The notes beneath the pieces were generated by a model. The model was not told the origin of the DNA. It saw only the letters and a list, made by a program, of their open reading frames with translations, and did not search any database. From the NCBI GenBank assembly GCA_035533755.1, contig DATLTC010000009.1, positions 186,001 to 250,000 on the forward strand: 64,000 nt of DNA, given 5' to 3'. Below are positions 17,006 to 25,672 of this stretch, in pieces; the first letter of the stretch is position 1; each line of letters starts with the position of its first letter. The DNA is from Gemmatimonadaceae bacterium. Lineage in GTDB: Bacteria; Gemmatimonadota; Gemmatimonadetes; Gemmatimonadales; Gemmatimonadaceae. A program made the position numbers and the translations under genes.

Positions 17006-18933
17006 TCCGGCTCCTGCGACGCTCGCTCTGGTGTGCCGGCCTCGGCCTCCTGGTCGGGGCCGTTTTGCCTGCCGCCGCGCATGCCCAGGGGCGTGACACC
17101 CTCGCCCGGCGAGATACGCTGGCCAAACGCGACTCGCTGGCCAAACGCGACTCGCTCGCCAAGCGCGACACCACGGTGAAGTCCGACACCGGGGGCGCGC
17201 TCGTGCCCCTGCCGGCCGTACCCGATTCCATCGCCAAGCGCGTGGTGCCCAAGGACACCATCAAGGCGCCGCTCGCGCACGCCGAATCGCCGCAGCTCGC
17301 GGATCCCACCGGCAGCTACCGGCTGGACCGCGCCCAGATCTTCGCCAGCGGAGCGCGGAGCGTGGGCGATCTGCTCGATCGCCTGCCCGGCGTGACGGGA
17401 CTCCGCACGGGATGGATCGCCACCCCGATGACGTCCGCCTATCTGGGCGACGCGGGACGCGTGCGCGTGTTCATGGACGGGCTCGAGTACGATTCGTTCA
17501 ATCCTCACGACGGCGGGGCGGTGGACTATTCGCAGCTGCCGCTGTGGCCCATCGAGGAGATCACCGTCGAGCGGTCGGCGTCCGAGGTGCGCGTGTACCT
17601 CAACACCTGGCGCGTGAATCGCACCACGCCCTACACCCGCACCGACATCGCCACGGGCGACCAGCAGACCAACCTCTATCGCGCGTTCTTTGGACGCCGG
17701 TTTGCTCACGGCGAAGCGCTCCAGTTCGGCGTCCAGCAGTACGGAACGACTCCGGAGCGCGCCGGCGCCACCAGCGACCAGCTCTCGCTCATGGGACGCG
17801 TTGGCTGGGCCCGCGGCGCGTTCAGCGTGGATGCCTTCATGCTGCAGGTGGCCAGCCACCGCGGATCCATCGTCGATCCGTACACCCTCGATTCGATCCC
17901 CCAGCTCGCGTCCACGCGCCGCGACGCCTACGTGCGCCTGGGGTACGGCGATCCGGATCAGGGGCCCTGGATCCAGGGAGTGGCCGGCACCACGCGGTAC
18001 GCCTTCGGCGGCAGTCCGGCCACCACCACGGGGGTGACGATCCCCACCGACACGACCGCCGCCGACTCCGCTGCGGTCAAGAGCGATACCGCGGTGTCCG
18101 GCAGCCAGTATCTGCTCACCGGCGGGTTCTCCCGCTGGGGCGTGCGGTTCAGCGGCGCCGAACACTACTTCGTCGCGCTCCATCGCTCGCTGGCGGTGCC
18201 GAGCGTTCGCGCCAGCTACGACTGGCGTGGCCTCTCGCTCGCCGCGTTCAGCGAGGGTAAGGGACGCGACTCCACTTCGCGCCGCGAAGTCAGCGCCACC
18301 ATCATGCCGCTGAGCTTCATCCGGTTCTCGGCGTCCGTCGGCCAGGCCCGCGACGCCATGGTGCGCGACAGCGTGCTGAGTCCGCAGTATCGGCGGCTCG
18401 AAGCGGGTTTGCGCATCCACGATTTCTGGATCGGCGGCGGAACGATCACCCGAGGGGCCGTCGCCCTCGCCGCCCCAACGCTGGTCAACGACTCGCTGAC
18501 CAGCGTTCGCGAGCCCTCGGCCAGCGCCAAGTTCGTGAACGTCCAGGGGCGCGTGTGGCGGGGCATAAACGCCGACGTGTTTGCCCTGCGGTGGAACGAC
18601 AGCACCGGGTACTACCGGCCCCAATTCCAGGCCAGGAGCCAGCTGTATATCAGCACGTCGCTTCTCAACCGGTTTCCCGACAACACCTTCCACTTCTTCC
18701 TGGGCCTCACGCACGAGTACCGCTCGGCCACCTTCTTCCCCCTGGCCGACGGCTCGGCCGAGCGCGTGGACGGCTACCGCACCATCGGCGCCCAGCTGGA
18801 AATCCGGATCGAGCGAGCCGTGCTCTCCTACCAGTTCAGCAACGTGCTGGGGGAGAAGTACACGCAGGTGCCCGGATTCTTCATGCCTCGCCAGGCCTCG
18901 ATCTACGGAGTTCGGTGGGAGTTCTGGAATTGA
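17002..18933 (+). CDS. Outer-membrane receptor-like protein with TonB-type plug domain
   Basis: 643 residues if read from CTG at 17002, which overlaps the pepA stop as CTGA. No ATG, GTG or TTG gives a sensible start, and from this CTG a complete signal peptide follows: a basic RLLRR, a hydrophobic core and an AHA cleavage site at residue 28. Next comes a repeat-rich basic linker (17092-17169), then a plug-like domain (about 105-200: RSVGDLLDRLPGV, RVFMDGLEYD). The rest alternates polar and hydrophobic residues as in a beta barrel and ends with WEFWN. TonB-dependent receptors take up large ligands; the ligand here is unknown. No clear TonB box was found, so it may be a degenerate or TonB-independent member. 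Confidence 0.75.
   Translation: MIRLLRRSLWCAGLGLLVGAVLPAAAHAQGRDTLARRDTLAKRDSLAKRDSLAKRDTTVKSDTGGALVPLPAVPDSIAKRVVPKDTIKAPLAHAESPQLADPTGSYRLDRAQIFASGARSVGDLLDRLPGVTGLRTGWIATPMTSAYLGDAGRVRVFMDGLEYDSFNPHDGGAVDYSQLPLWPIEEITVERSASEVRVYLNTWRVNRTTPYTRTDIATGDQQTNLYRAFFGRRFAHGEALQFGVQQYGTTPERAGATSDQLSLMGRVGWARGAFSVDAFMLQVASHRGSIVDPYTLDSIPQLASTRRDAYVRLGYGDPDQGPWIQGVAGTTRYAFGGSPATTTGVTIPTDTTAADSAAVKSDTAVSGSQYLLTGGFSRWGVRFSGAEHYFVALHRSLAVPSVRASYDWRGLSLAAFSEGKGRDSTSRREVSATIMPLSFIRFSASVGQARDAMVRDSVLSPQYRRLEAGLRIHDFWIGGGTITRGAVALAAPTLVNDSLTSVREPSASAKFVNVQGRVWRGINADVFALRWNDSTGYYRPQFQARSQLYISTSLLNRFPDNTFHFFLGLTHEYRSATFFPLADGSAERVDGYRTIGAQLEIRIERAVLSYQFSNVLGEKYTQVPGFFMPRQASIYGVRWEFWN
17092..17169 (+). repeat. 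18-base tandem repeat encoding (R)DSLAK-type units
   Basis: About four and a third copies of an 18-base unit encode RDTLAR, RDTLAK, RDSLAK, RDSLAK and RD. The central copies are nearly identical at DNA level. The repeat lies directly after the signal peptide of the outer-membrane protein and would form a charged periplasmic linker. Copy number could vary between strains by slippage without shifting the frame. Confidence 0.75.
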
Positions 18934-18958
18934 CAAGGTCATTGTGGTGCCGTAACTT
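18930..18958 (+). promoter_or_regulatory. Strong promoter of yicC-gmk-rpoZ
   Basis: A consensus TTGACA (18930-18935), exactly 17 bases, then TAACTT (18953-18958). It starts inside the last codons of the upstream gene. Transcription would begin near 18965, leaving only about five bases before the yicC ATG at 18971. Confidence 0.7.
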
Positions 18959-18970
18959 ACGTGACTGCCA

Positions 18971-19846
18971 ATGATTCGAAGCATGACGGGGTTCGGGACC
19001 GCGGAAGGAGCGGTGGGTGGGGCACGGGTCACGGTCGAAGTGCGCTCGGTCAACCACCGCTTTTTTAATCCGTCCATCAAACTCCCCAATGCGCTGGCGC
19101 GGTGGGAAGTCGAGGTGCGTGAAGCCCTGCGGCGCGGGATCGGCCGCGGCGCCGTGACCCTCTCCGCCCGCATCGATCACACGGCGGCGTCGGGCGTCGG
19201 CATCGACGAGCATCGCTTGGGCGAGTACGTCACGCGGCTGCGCGAGTTGCAGCAACGGTTCGGTTTCTCCGAGCCGCTCGATCTGGCGACGGTGCTGCGA
19301 CTGCCCGAGGTCGTGGTGTCGGGTGGCGCCGAACCGGCTGCGGGAACGGTGGAGGAATTGCTGGCGGTGGTGGATCGGGCGGTGGCCGCGCTCACGGCGA
19401 TGCGCGGGGCCGAAGGGGAGCGGCTGGCGGAGTATCTGGTGGAGCGCCTGGAGAATGTCGGATCGGCGCTGGACCGGATCGCCGAACGGGCGCCCAAGCG
19501 GCTGGTGGAGCAGCGCGACCGCCTGCGGGCGTCGGTACGGGAGATCGCGGCCGGCGTGTCGGTGGACGATGCGCGGCTGGAGCAGGAGATCGCGATTCTG
19601 GCCGACCGGTTGGATGTAAGTGAGGAACTGTCGCGGTTCCGCGCCCACCTGGCGGCGTTCCGCGACACGCTCCGGGCGGGACCGGAAGACGGGGTGGGCA
19701 AGCGGCTGGGATTTCTGTTGCAGGAGATGCTCCGCGAGGCCAACACCACGGGGAGCAAGGCGAACGACGCGGTCGTGGTGGGTGACGTGGTGCTGATCAA
19801 GGAAGAGCTGGAGCGCACTCGCGAGCAGGTGGAGAATCTCGAATGA
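18971..19846 (+). CDS. yicC: YicC-family endoribonuclease
   Basis: 291 residues with the hallmark N-terminus MIRSMTGFG and the family stretch VRSVNHRF; the C-terminal DUF1732 part carries GFLLQEMLREANT, which is the signature end of the family. YicC proteins are RNA-cleaving enzymes acting on small or structured RNAs. The gene is followed by gmk and rpoZ with 4- and 11-base spacing, the conserved order in many bacteria. There is no Shine-Dalgarno sequence and the promoter is very close, suggesting a leaderless mRNA. Confidence 0.92.
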   Translation: MIRSMTGFGTAEGAVGGARVTVEVRSVNHRFFNPSIKLPNALARWEVEVREALRRGIGRGAVTLSARIDHTAASGVGIDEHRLGEYVTRLRELQQRFGFSEPLDLATVLRLPEVVVSGGAEPAAGTVEELLAVVDRAVAALTAMRGAEGERLAEYLVERLENVGSALDRIAERAPKRLVEQRDRLRASVREIAAGVSVDDARLEQEIAILADRLDVSEELSRFRAHLAAFRDTLRAGPEDGVGKRLGFLLQEMLREANTTGSKANDAVVVGDVVLIKEELERTREQVENLE

Positions 19847-20484
19847 GCGCATTCCCGGTCATCCTCTCGGCGCCATCTGGAGGCGGCAAGACCACGATCG
19901 CCAAGGCGGTGCTCGCTCGGCGCACGGACGTCGGATACTCGGTGTCGTGCACCACGCGGAGCCCGCGGCCGGGCGAGGTGGAGGGCAGGGATTACCAGTT
20001 TCTGTCGCGTCGGGAGTTCATCGATCGCCAGGAGCGGGGGGAGTTCGCGGAGTCGGCTGAAGTGCACGGCAATCTGTACGGCACGCTCCAGTCCGAGGTG
20101 GACCGGGTGTTGCGCGCCGGACAGCACGTGATCATGGACATCGACGTGCAGGGTGCGCTCCAGTTCCGGCGCGCCTTCCCGCAGTCGGTGAGCGTGTTCG
20201 TCCTGCCGCCCTCGGGCGAGGTGCTGCTGCAGCGCCTGCGCGAGCGCGATACGGAAAGCGGGTCGCAATTGGTGAGCCGGTTGCAGTCGGCGCTTCAGGA
20301 ACTGCAGGCGGTGGACGAGTACCAATACGTGGTGGTGAACGACGAGCTCGAGAGCGCGGTGAGTCTCGTATCGTCGATCATCGATGCGGAAGTGGCCAGT
20401 CGCGAGCGGGTGGCGGACCTGCGGCATCAGGTCACGTTGCTCATCGAGCGCCTGGAGCGGGAAATCGAAAGCCAATCCTTCTGA
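19843..20484 (+). CDS. gmk: Guanylate kinase
   Basis: 213 residues. The P-loop is APSGGGKTT (about 10-18), with the GMP-binding signature SCTTRSPRPGEVEGRDY (about 35-51) behind it, then LYGT and MDIDVQGA. It phosphorylates GMP to GDP. The start overlaps the yicC stop as ATGA. The length and all nucleotide-binding motifs are normal for the family. Confidence 0.96.
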   Translation: MSAFPVILSAPSGGGKTTIAKAVLARRTDVGYSVSCTTRSPRPGEVEGRDYQFLSRREFIDRQERGEFAESAEVHGNLYGTLQSEVDRVLRAGQHVIMDIDVQGALQFRRAFPQSVSVFVLPPSGEVLLQRLRERDTESGSQLVSRLQSALQELQAVDEYQYVVVNDELESAVSLVSSIIDAEVASRERVADLRHQVTLLIERLEREIESQSF

Positions 20485-20495
20485 CGGACTCAATC

Positions 20496-20705
20496 ATGCG
20501 AGTATTCACTCCCCTCGAAATCGCCAAGCACGCGGCCAACAAGTACCTCGGCGTGCTCGTCGCGGCGAAGTACGCCCGGGTGCTCAACGAGTTCCCGCGC
20601 GACCGTTCGGCCATGGGCGAGAAGAAGCTGACCACGCGCGCCATGGAAGATCTGTCGAGCGGCAAGCTCACGTATCGCGTCGTGCCGCGCCTGCGCGGCG
20701 AGTAA
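20496..20705 (+). CDS. rpoZ: RNA polymerase omega subunit
   Basis: A 69-residue protein with the omega features KYLGVLVAAKYARVLN and KKLTTRAMEDLSSGKL. Omega helps assemble and stabilise RNA polymerase around beta prime and, in many bacteria, forms part of a ppGpp site. It sits 11 bases after gmk, its usual neighbour. Confidence 0.88.
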   Translation: MRVFTPLEIAKHAANKYLGVLVAAKYARVLNEFPRDRSAMGEKKLTTRAMEDLSSGKLTYRVVPRLRGE

Positions 20706-20748
20706 TCTCCGCCGCCGCGGGCCGGCGCTCGCCCTCTCATCGCGTCGC

Positions 20749-21969
20749 ATGAGTCTCACGCCCACTCGACCCTTCGCATCGCGGCGCATTCTGCTCGGCA
20801 TCACGGGCGGAATCGCCAGCTACAAGTCCGCCTGGGTGGCCCGGCTGCTCACCAAGGCCGGCGCGGAAGTGGACGTGGTCATGACGCGCGCGGCCACCGA
20901 ATTCGTGGGGCCGATCACGTTCGAAGCCCTCACCGGGCGCCCGGTGCACGCCGGCCTGTTCGACGCCGGCCATGCCCTCGAACACATCACGCTGGCCCGT
21001 GCGGCCCACGTCATCGTCGTCGCGCCGGCCACCGCCGACTTCATGGCGCGCGCCGCGGCGGGGCAAGCCGATGACCTGCTCACCGCCTGCCTCCTTGCCG
21101 CTACCTGCCCGGTGCTGCTCGTCCCGGCGATGAACGACCGTATGTGGGCCCACCCGCAGACCCAGCGCAATGTCGCCCACCTGGCCGGCCTCGGGTACCG
21201 CGTCCTCCCGCCCGACGAGGGCATGCTCGCCGCGGGCGAGGGCAGCGGTCCCGGTCGGATGCCGGAGCCGGAGACGATCGTTGCTCACGTGGGGCGTCTG
21301 CTCGAACCCGCCGGTCCGCTCGCCGGAAAGCGCGTCGTCGTCACGGCGGGCCCCACGCGCGAAGCGCTCGATCCCGTGCGCTACATCTCCAACCACAGCA
21401 GCGGCCGGATGGGCGCCGCCGTTGCCGCCGCGGCGTGGCGCCGCGGCGCCGACGTGGAGCTCATCGCCGGTCCGCTGGCCATCCAGCCCCCGGTCGGGCC
21501 ACGACTGACCCAGGTGGAGTCCACCGAGGAGATGGCCCGCGCGGTGCGGGAGGCGCTGCCGGACGCCGACCTGCTGGTCATGGCCGCGGCACCGGCGGAT
21601 TTCACGCCAGCCCACCCCATGCCGAGCAAGATCAAGAAGGGCGCGAAGGCGCCGGCCGTTGCGCTCGACTTCACGGTCGACATCCTCGCCGCTACGCGCG
21701 GCGCCCGCCGGCCGGGCGCGGTGATCGTGGGATTCGCGCTCGAGACCAACGACGTGCTGGCCAATGCCCGCGCCAAGCTCGAAGCCAAGGACCTGGACCT
21801 GATCGTGGTGAACGACGCCACGGAGCCGGGCGCCGGATTCGGCGTGGACACCAACCGGGTGACGCTGCTCGACCGCGCGGGCCGCGAAGAACGCCTGGAA
21901 TTGATGCCCAAGACCGCGGTGGCCGATGCGATTCTCGATCGCGTGGAGCGCCTCGTCGATGGACGCTAG
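20749..21969 (+). CDS. coaBC: Coenzyme A biosynthesis bifunctional protein CoaBC
   Basis: 406 residues. The N-terminal flavin decarboxylase domain (about 10-185) has GITGGIASYK, the catalytic histidine in LEHITLAR, and PAMNDRMW. The C-terminal ligase (about 195-406) has VVVTAGPTRE and NHSSGRMG. It joins cysteine to phosphopantothenate and decarboxylates the product. The usual active-site cysteine in the ACG...GxGRM flap is replaced: the flap here reads LAAGEGSGPGRM, alanine instead of cysteine and one residue longer. This may slow or change the second half-reaction; similar variants may exist in other lineages. Confidence 0.94.
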   Translation: MSLTPTRPFASRRILLGITGGIASYKSAWVARLLTKAGAEVDVVMTRAATEFVGPITFEALTGRPVHAGLFDAGHALEHITLARAAHVIVVAPATADFMARAAAGQADDLLTACLLAATCPVLLVPAMNDRMWAHPQTQRNVAHLAGLGYRVLPPDEGMLAAGEGSGPGRMPEPETIVAHVGRLLEPAGPLAGKRVVVTAGPTREALDPVRYISNHSSGRMGAAVAAAAWRRGADVELIAGPLAIQPPVGPRLTQVESTEEMARAVREALPDADLLVMAAAPADFTPAHPMPSKIKKGAKAPAVALDFTVDILAATRGARRPGAVIVGFALETNDVLANARAKLEAKDLDLIVVNDATEPGAGFGVDTNRVTLLDRAGREERLELMPKTAVADAILDRVERLVDGR

Positions 21970-22921
21970 AGAACAGCTGCGCCGATATCTCGAACAACGG
22001 CGCGAGATGGGGGAATCGGAGATGGTGCTCGACGGCCTCTCCGTGGAGGACGCGCTGCGCATGCTCGGCGCCGGCGATCGCACCGGGGCGTCGGGCACCG
22101 ACTGGCGCGCCGCACTCACGCAGGCCGGCGCCGGACCGTCGCCGGTGAGTCCCGCACCGGCGCCGGCAGCGGCACCCGCCGCCCGAGAGCGTCCGCCCGT
22201 CCCGCCACCCGAGCCGCCGCGCAGCCAGCCGGTGCAGCCGGTGGCCGAGCCCGCCGCCGTGGTCCCGCCGCCCACGGGCGCGCCGACGCCACTGCCGCCC
22301 GCGGGCCTCGTGGTCGGCACCGCATCGCGCGAACTCTTCGGGGGTGATCCCCCGCAGTTCGCGTCGCTGGACCAGATCGCCGACGCGGTGCGCGGCTGCA
22401 CCAAGTGCACGCTGTACAGCGGCGCCAAGCAGGCCGTGCCCGGCGAGGGCAATCCCGACGCCGACTTCATGTGCGTGGGCGAGGCCCCGGGCGCCGTGGA
22501 GGACGAGACGGGGCGCCCGTTCGTCGGCCAGGCCGGCCAGCTCCTGACCAAGATCCTCGAAGCGATCGATCTCAAGCGCGAAGACGTGTTCATCGGCAAC
22601 GTGCTCAAGCACCGTCCGCCGGGTAATCGCAACCCGCTGCCCGACGAGGTCCGGGCATGCAGCCCGTACCTCATCCGCCAGATCGAACTGATCCGGCCCA
22701 AGGTCATCCTCGCCCTCGGGACCTTCGCCGCCCAGACGCTCCTGGACACCAAGCTCACGATCGGCAAGCTTCGCGGTCAGATTCACCGATACTATGGCGT
22801 GCCGTTGATCGTCACTTATCACCCGGCCGCCCTACTCCGAAACCCCTCCTGGAAGCGACCCACCTGGGAAGATGTCCAGCTCGCCCGCCGAATACTCGAT
22901 GACGCCCGCGCACGAGGGTGA
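21959..22921 (+). CDS. Uracil-DNA glycosylase, family 4 ([4Fe-4S])
   Basis: 320 residues. The catalytic half (about 130-320) has CTKC cluster cysteines, the water-activating motif GEAPGAVED, GRPFVGQAG, the KHRPPGNRNP loop and the TYHPAALLRN motif. It removes uracil from DNA. Residues 1-40 are a charged segment, and about 55-115 is a proline/alanine-rich, probably disordered linker, longer than in the thermophilic prototypes. The start lies 11 bases inside coaBC and the end overlaps dnaB by up to 50 bases. Confidence 0.92.
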   Translation: MDAREQLRRYLEQRREMGESEMVLDGLSVEDALRMLGAGDRTGASGTDWRAALTQAGAGPSPVSPAPAPAAAPAARERPPVPPPEPPRSQPVQPVAEPAAVVPPPTGAPTPLPPAGLVVGTASRELFGGDPPQFASLDQIADAVRGCTKCTLYSGAKQAVPGEGNPDADFMCVGEAPGAVEDETGRPFVGQAGQLLTKILEAIDLKREDVFIGNVLKHRPPGNRNPLPDEVRACSPYLIRQIELIRPKVILALGTFAAQTLLDTKLTIGKLRGQIHRYYGVPLIVTYHPAALLRNPSWKRPTWEDVQLARRILDDARARG

Positions 22922-24278
22922 CGCCTTCCGGGATCGGCAGCCGCCGTATTCCGAAGACGCCGAAGTCGCCGTCCTGTCCGCCATGCTCATGGACCAGGAC
23001 GCGATTCTGCGCGCCGTGGAGGTGCTCGACGACGCGATGTTCTACGTCGAGCGGAACCGCCGCGTGTTCCGCGCCATGGCCGCCATCACCCAGCGAAGCA
23101 CGGTCGTCGATCCGCTCACGCTCGCCGACGAGCTCACCCGCCGCGGGGATCTCGAAGCCGCCGGCGGCAAGGAATACATCGGGTTCCTGGTCGACGCCGT
23201 GCCCACGGCGGCCAACGTCGAGTACCACGCCAAGATCGTCCGTGAGAAGGCGCTCATCCGGTCGCTCATCCAGGTGTCCACCGGCATCGTCACCGACGCC
23301 TACGCCGGCCAGCACACCTCCGCCGAGCTGCTCGACGCCGCGGAATCCCGCATCTTCCAGGTCAGCCAGCAGCGCCAGAACGAGGGCTTCACGCGCATCA
23401 AGGAGCTGATGTGGCCCGCGATGGAGCGCATCGAAGCGCTCCAGCGCGGCGGCAAGACGATCACCGGCGTGGGAAGCGGCTTCAACGATCTCGACGAGAT
23501 CACTTCGGGATTCCAGAATGCCGACCTGATCATCGTCGCGGCGCGTCCCTCGATGGGGAAGACGGCGTTCACGCTGAACATCGCGCAGCACGCGGCCATC
23601 GAGCACAACACGCCGGTGGCGTTCTTCTCGCTCGAGATGAGCAAGGAAGCGCTGGTGCAGCGCATGCTCACCAGCGAAGCCCGCGTGGACGCGCAGCGGC
23701 TGCGCAAGGCCACGCTGCGCGACGACGACCTGCCGCGGCTGGCGCGCGCCGCCGGGATCCTCAGTTCGGCGCCGATCTGGATCGACGACACGCCCGGCAT
23801 CACGCTCCTCGAGATGCGCTCCAAGGCGCGCCGCCTCAAGGTGGACGCCAACGTCGGGCTCGTCATCGTGGACTATCTGCAACTGATGTCCGGGCCGTCC
23901 AACTCCGAGAGCCGCCAGCAGGAGGTCAGCCAGATCTCGCGCGGCCTCAAGGCGCTGGCCAAGGAGTTGGCGGTGCCCGTCGTGGCGCTGTCGCAGCTCT
24001 CCCGCGCGCCCGAACTCCGCACCGGCGAGAACAAACGGCCACAACTGTCCGACCTGCGGGAATCTGGTGCCATCGAACAGGACGCCGACCTTATCATGTT
24101 CCTCTACCGTCAGGAATTCTACGACGGTCCGACGGACAAGGACGGCAACTCCCTCGAAGGCAAGGCGGAAGTCATCGTGGGCAAGCAGCGCAACGGCCCA
24201 ACCGGCATCGTGAACCTGTACTTCCACAAGCACTACACGCGGTTCGAGAACTACGCGCAGCGCGTCGTGGGCCCGTGA
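22872..24278 (+). CDS. dnaB: Replicative DNA helicase DnaB
   Basis: 468 residues. The N-terminal primase-interacting domain (about 20-130) begins with QPPYSEDAEVAVL. The RecA-like helicase core has Walker A RPSMGKTAF with K230, Walker B VIVDYLQLM and the DNA-binding loop region LSQLSR followed by LRESGAIEQDAD. It unwinds DNA at the replication fork as a hexamer. ATG at 22872 gives a 50-base overlap with the glycosylase; ATG at 22899 is equally possible and would remove nine residues. No intein is present. Confidence 0.96.
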   Translation: MSSSPAEYSMTPAHEGDAFRDRQPPYSEDAEVAVLSAMLMDQDAILRAVEVLDDAMFYVERNRRVFRAMAAITQRSTVVDPLTLADELTRRGDLEAAGGKEYIGFLVDAVPTAANVEYHAKIVREKALIRSLIQVSTGIVTDAYAGQHTSAELLDAAESRIFQVSQQRQNEGFTRIKELMWPAMERIEALQRGGKTITGVGSGFNDLDEITSGFQNADLIIVAARPSMGKTAFTLNIAQHAAIEHNTPVAFFSLEMSKEALVQRMLTSEARVDAQRLRKATLRDDDLPRLARAAGILSSAPIWIDDTPGITLLEMRSKARRLKVDANVGLVIVDYLQLMSGPSNSESRQQEVSQISRGLKALAKELAVPVVALSQLSRAPELRTGENKRPQLSDLRESGAIEQDADLIMFLYRQEFYDGPTDKDGNSLEGKAEVIVGKQRNGPTGIVNLYFHKHYTRFENYAQRVVGP

Positions 24279-25672
24279 GCCCCAAGGCACGGACCGCCTA
24301 CCGCTGCACGGAGTGCGGGGCGGAGCACGCCAAGTGGGCCGGCCGGTGCGAGAGTTGCGGCGAGTGGAACGCCCTGGTCGAGGAGCCGGTCACGCCCAAG
24401 GCCACGGCGGGCTCGGGCGCCCAGCGCCGCGCCGCGGGAGTCCGCGCGTTCGGACACGGCGGCAGTGTCGCCCCGGCGCCGCGGCTGCGCGAGGTCCAGG
24501 GCGGCGCCACGGCACGCTGGCCCACCCGGCTCGATGAATTCGACTTCGTGCTGGGCGGCGGCCTCGTGCCCGGCTCGATGGTGCTCGTGGGCGGCGAGCC
24601 CGGCATCGGCAAGTCCACGCTGCTGCTGCAGGTCGCGGCGCAGCTCGAAGCCGCGGGCCGGCCCACGCTGTATGCCTCCGGCGAGGAATCGGCGTTCCAG
24701 GTCAAGCTGCGCGCCGACCGCCTCGGCGGCTCGGCCGCCGAAGTGCCGTTGCTCGCCGAGACCAACCTGGAAACGGTCATCGCCACCGCCGCCGAGCGCG
24801 CCCCGGCGCTGCTCGTGGTCGACTCCATCCAGACGCTGTTCACCACCGATCTCGAAGGCGCGCCGGGCAACGTGGGCCAGGTGCGCGAGTGCGCGGCCCG
24901 CCTCATGCGCTTTGCCAAGGAGAGCGGCACCGCGGTCATGGTCGTGGGGCACGTCACCAAGGGCGGAGGCATCGCCGGCCCCAAGACGCTCGAACACATC
25001 GTCGACACGGTGCTCTACTTCGAAGGGGACGGCACGCTCGACTACCGCGTGCTGCGCGCCACCAAGAACCGGTTCGGCAGCGTGGACGAGATCGGCGTCT
25101 TCCGGATGACGCAGCAGGGGCTCGAGCCGGTGGCCAATCCGTCCGAGCTCTTTCTCGGCGACCGCCTCGCGTCCGCGTCGGGCAGCGCCGTCACCGCGCT
25201 GCTCGAGGGCTCGCGCCCCATGCTGCTCGAGGTCCAGGCACTCGTCACCAAGGCCGGCTTCGGCACGCCGCAGCGCGTGAGCACCGGACTCGAAGGACGC
25301 CGGCTGGCCCTCCTCCTCGCCGTGCTCGACAAACGCGCCGGCCTCACGTTCGCGCAGCTCGACGTCTTCGTGAACGTCGTCGGCGGCATGCGGCTGCAGG
25401 AGCCAGCCGGCGATCTGGCCGTCGCCGCCGCCCTCGCGTCCAGCATCCACGATCGCGCGCTCCCGCCCGACGTGATCTTCCTGGGCGAGGTCGGACTGGG
25501 CGGCGAGGTCCGCCCCGTGTCGCAAGCCGAACGGCGCCTGGCCGAAGCCGCCAACCAGGGAATCACCACGGCGTATCTTGCCGAGCGCGGCATTCCCAAG
25601 CGTCGTGATCCGCGCATCCGCACGGTGGGCATCCGCACGGTGGACCAACTGTTCGGGCGGCTGTTCGGATGA
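24275..25672 (+). CDS. radA: DNA repair protein RadA
   Basis: 465 residues from GTG at 24275, overlapping dnaB as GTGA. It has the N-terminal C4 zinc finger (CTECGAEHAKWAGRCESCG), Walker A GGEPGIGKST with K113, the RadA-specific TKNRFGS motif and a C-terminal Lon-like domain with GEVGLGGEVRPV. RadA is a RecA-like helicase that promotes branch migration during recombinational repair. dnaB and radA side by side suggests joint expression of replication and repair functions. Confidence 0.96.
   Translation: MSPKARTAYRCTECGAEHAKWAGRCESCGEWNALVEEPVTPKATAGSGAQRRAAGVRAFGHGGSVAPAPRLREVQGGATARWPTRLDEFDFVLGGGLVPGSMVLVGGEPGIGKSTLLLQVAAQLEAAGRPTLYASGEESAFQVKLRADRLGGSAAEVPLLAETNLETVIATAAERAPALLVVDSIQTLFTTDLEGAPGNVGQVRECAARLMRFAKESGTAVMVVGHVTKGGGIAGPKTLEHIVDTVLYFEGDGTLDYRVLRATKNRFGSVDEIGVFRMTQQGLEPVANPSELFLGDRLASASGSAVTALLEGSRPMLLEVQALVTKAGFGTPQRVSTGLEGRRLALLLAVLDKRAGLTFAQLDVFVNVVGGMRLQEPAGDLAVAAALASSIHDRALPPDVIFLGEVGLGGEVRPVSQAERRLAEAANQGITTAYLAERGIPKRRDPRIRTVGIRTVDQLFGRLFG

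Noticed and set aside
22812-24290. A 492-codon minus-strand frame opposite dnaB
   Set aside because: Shadow of dnaB with no family motifs or ribosome-binding site.
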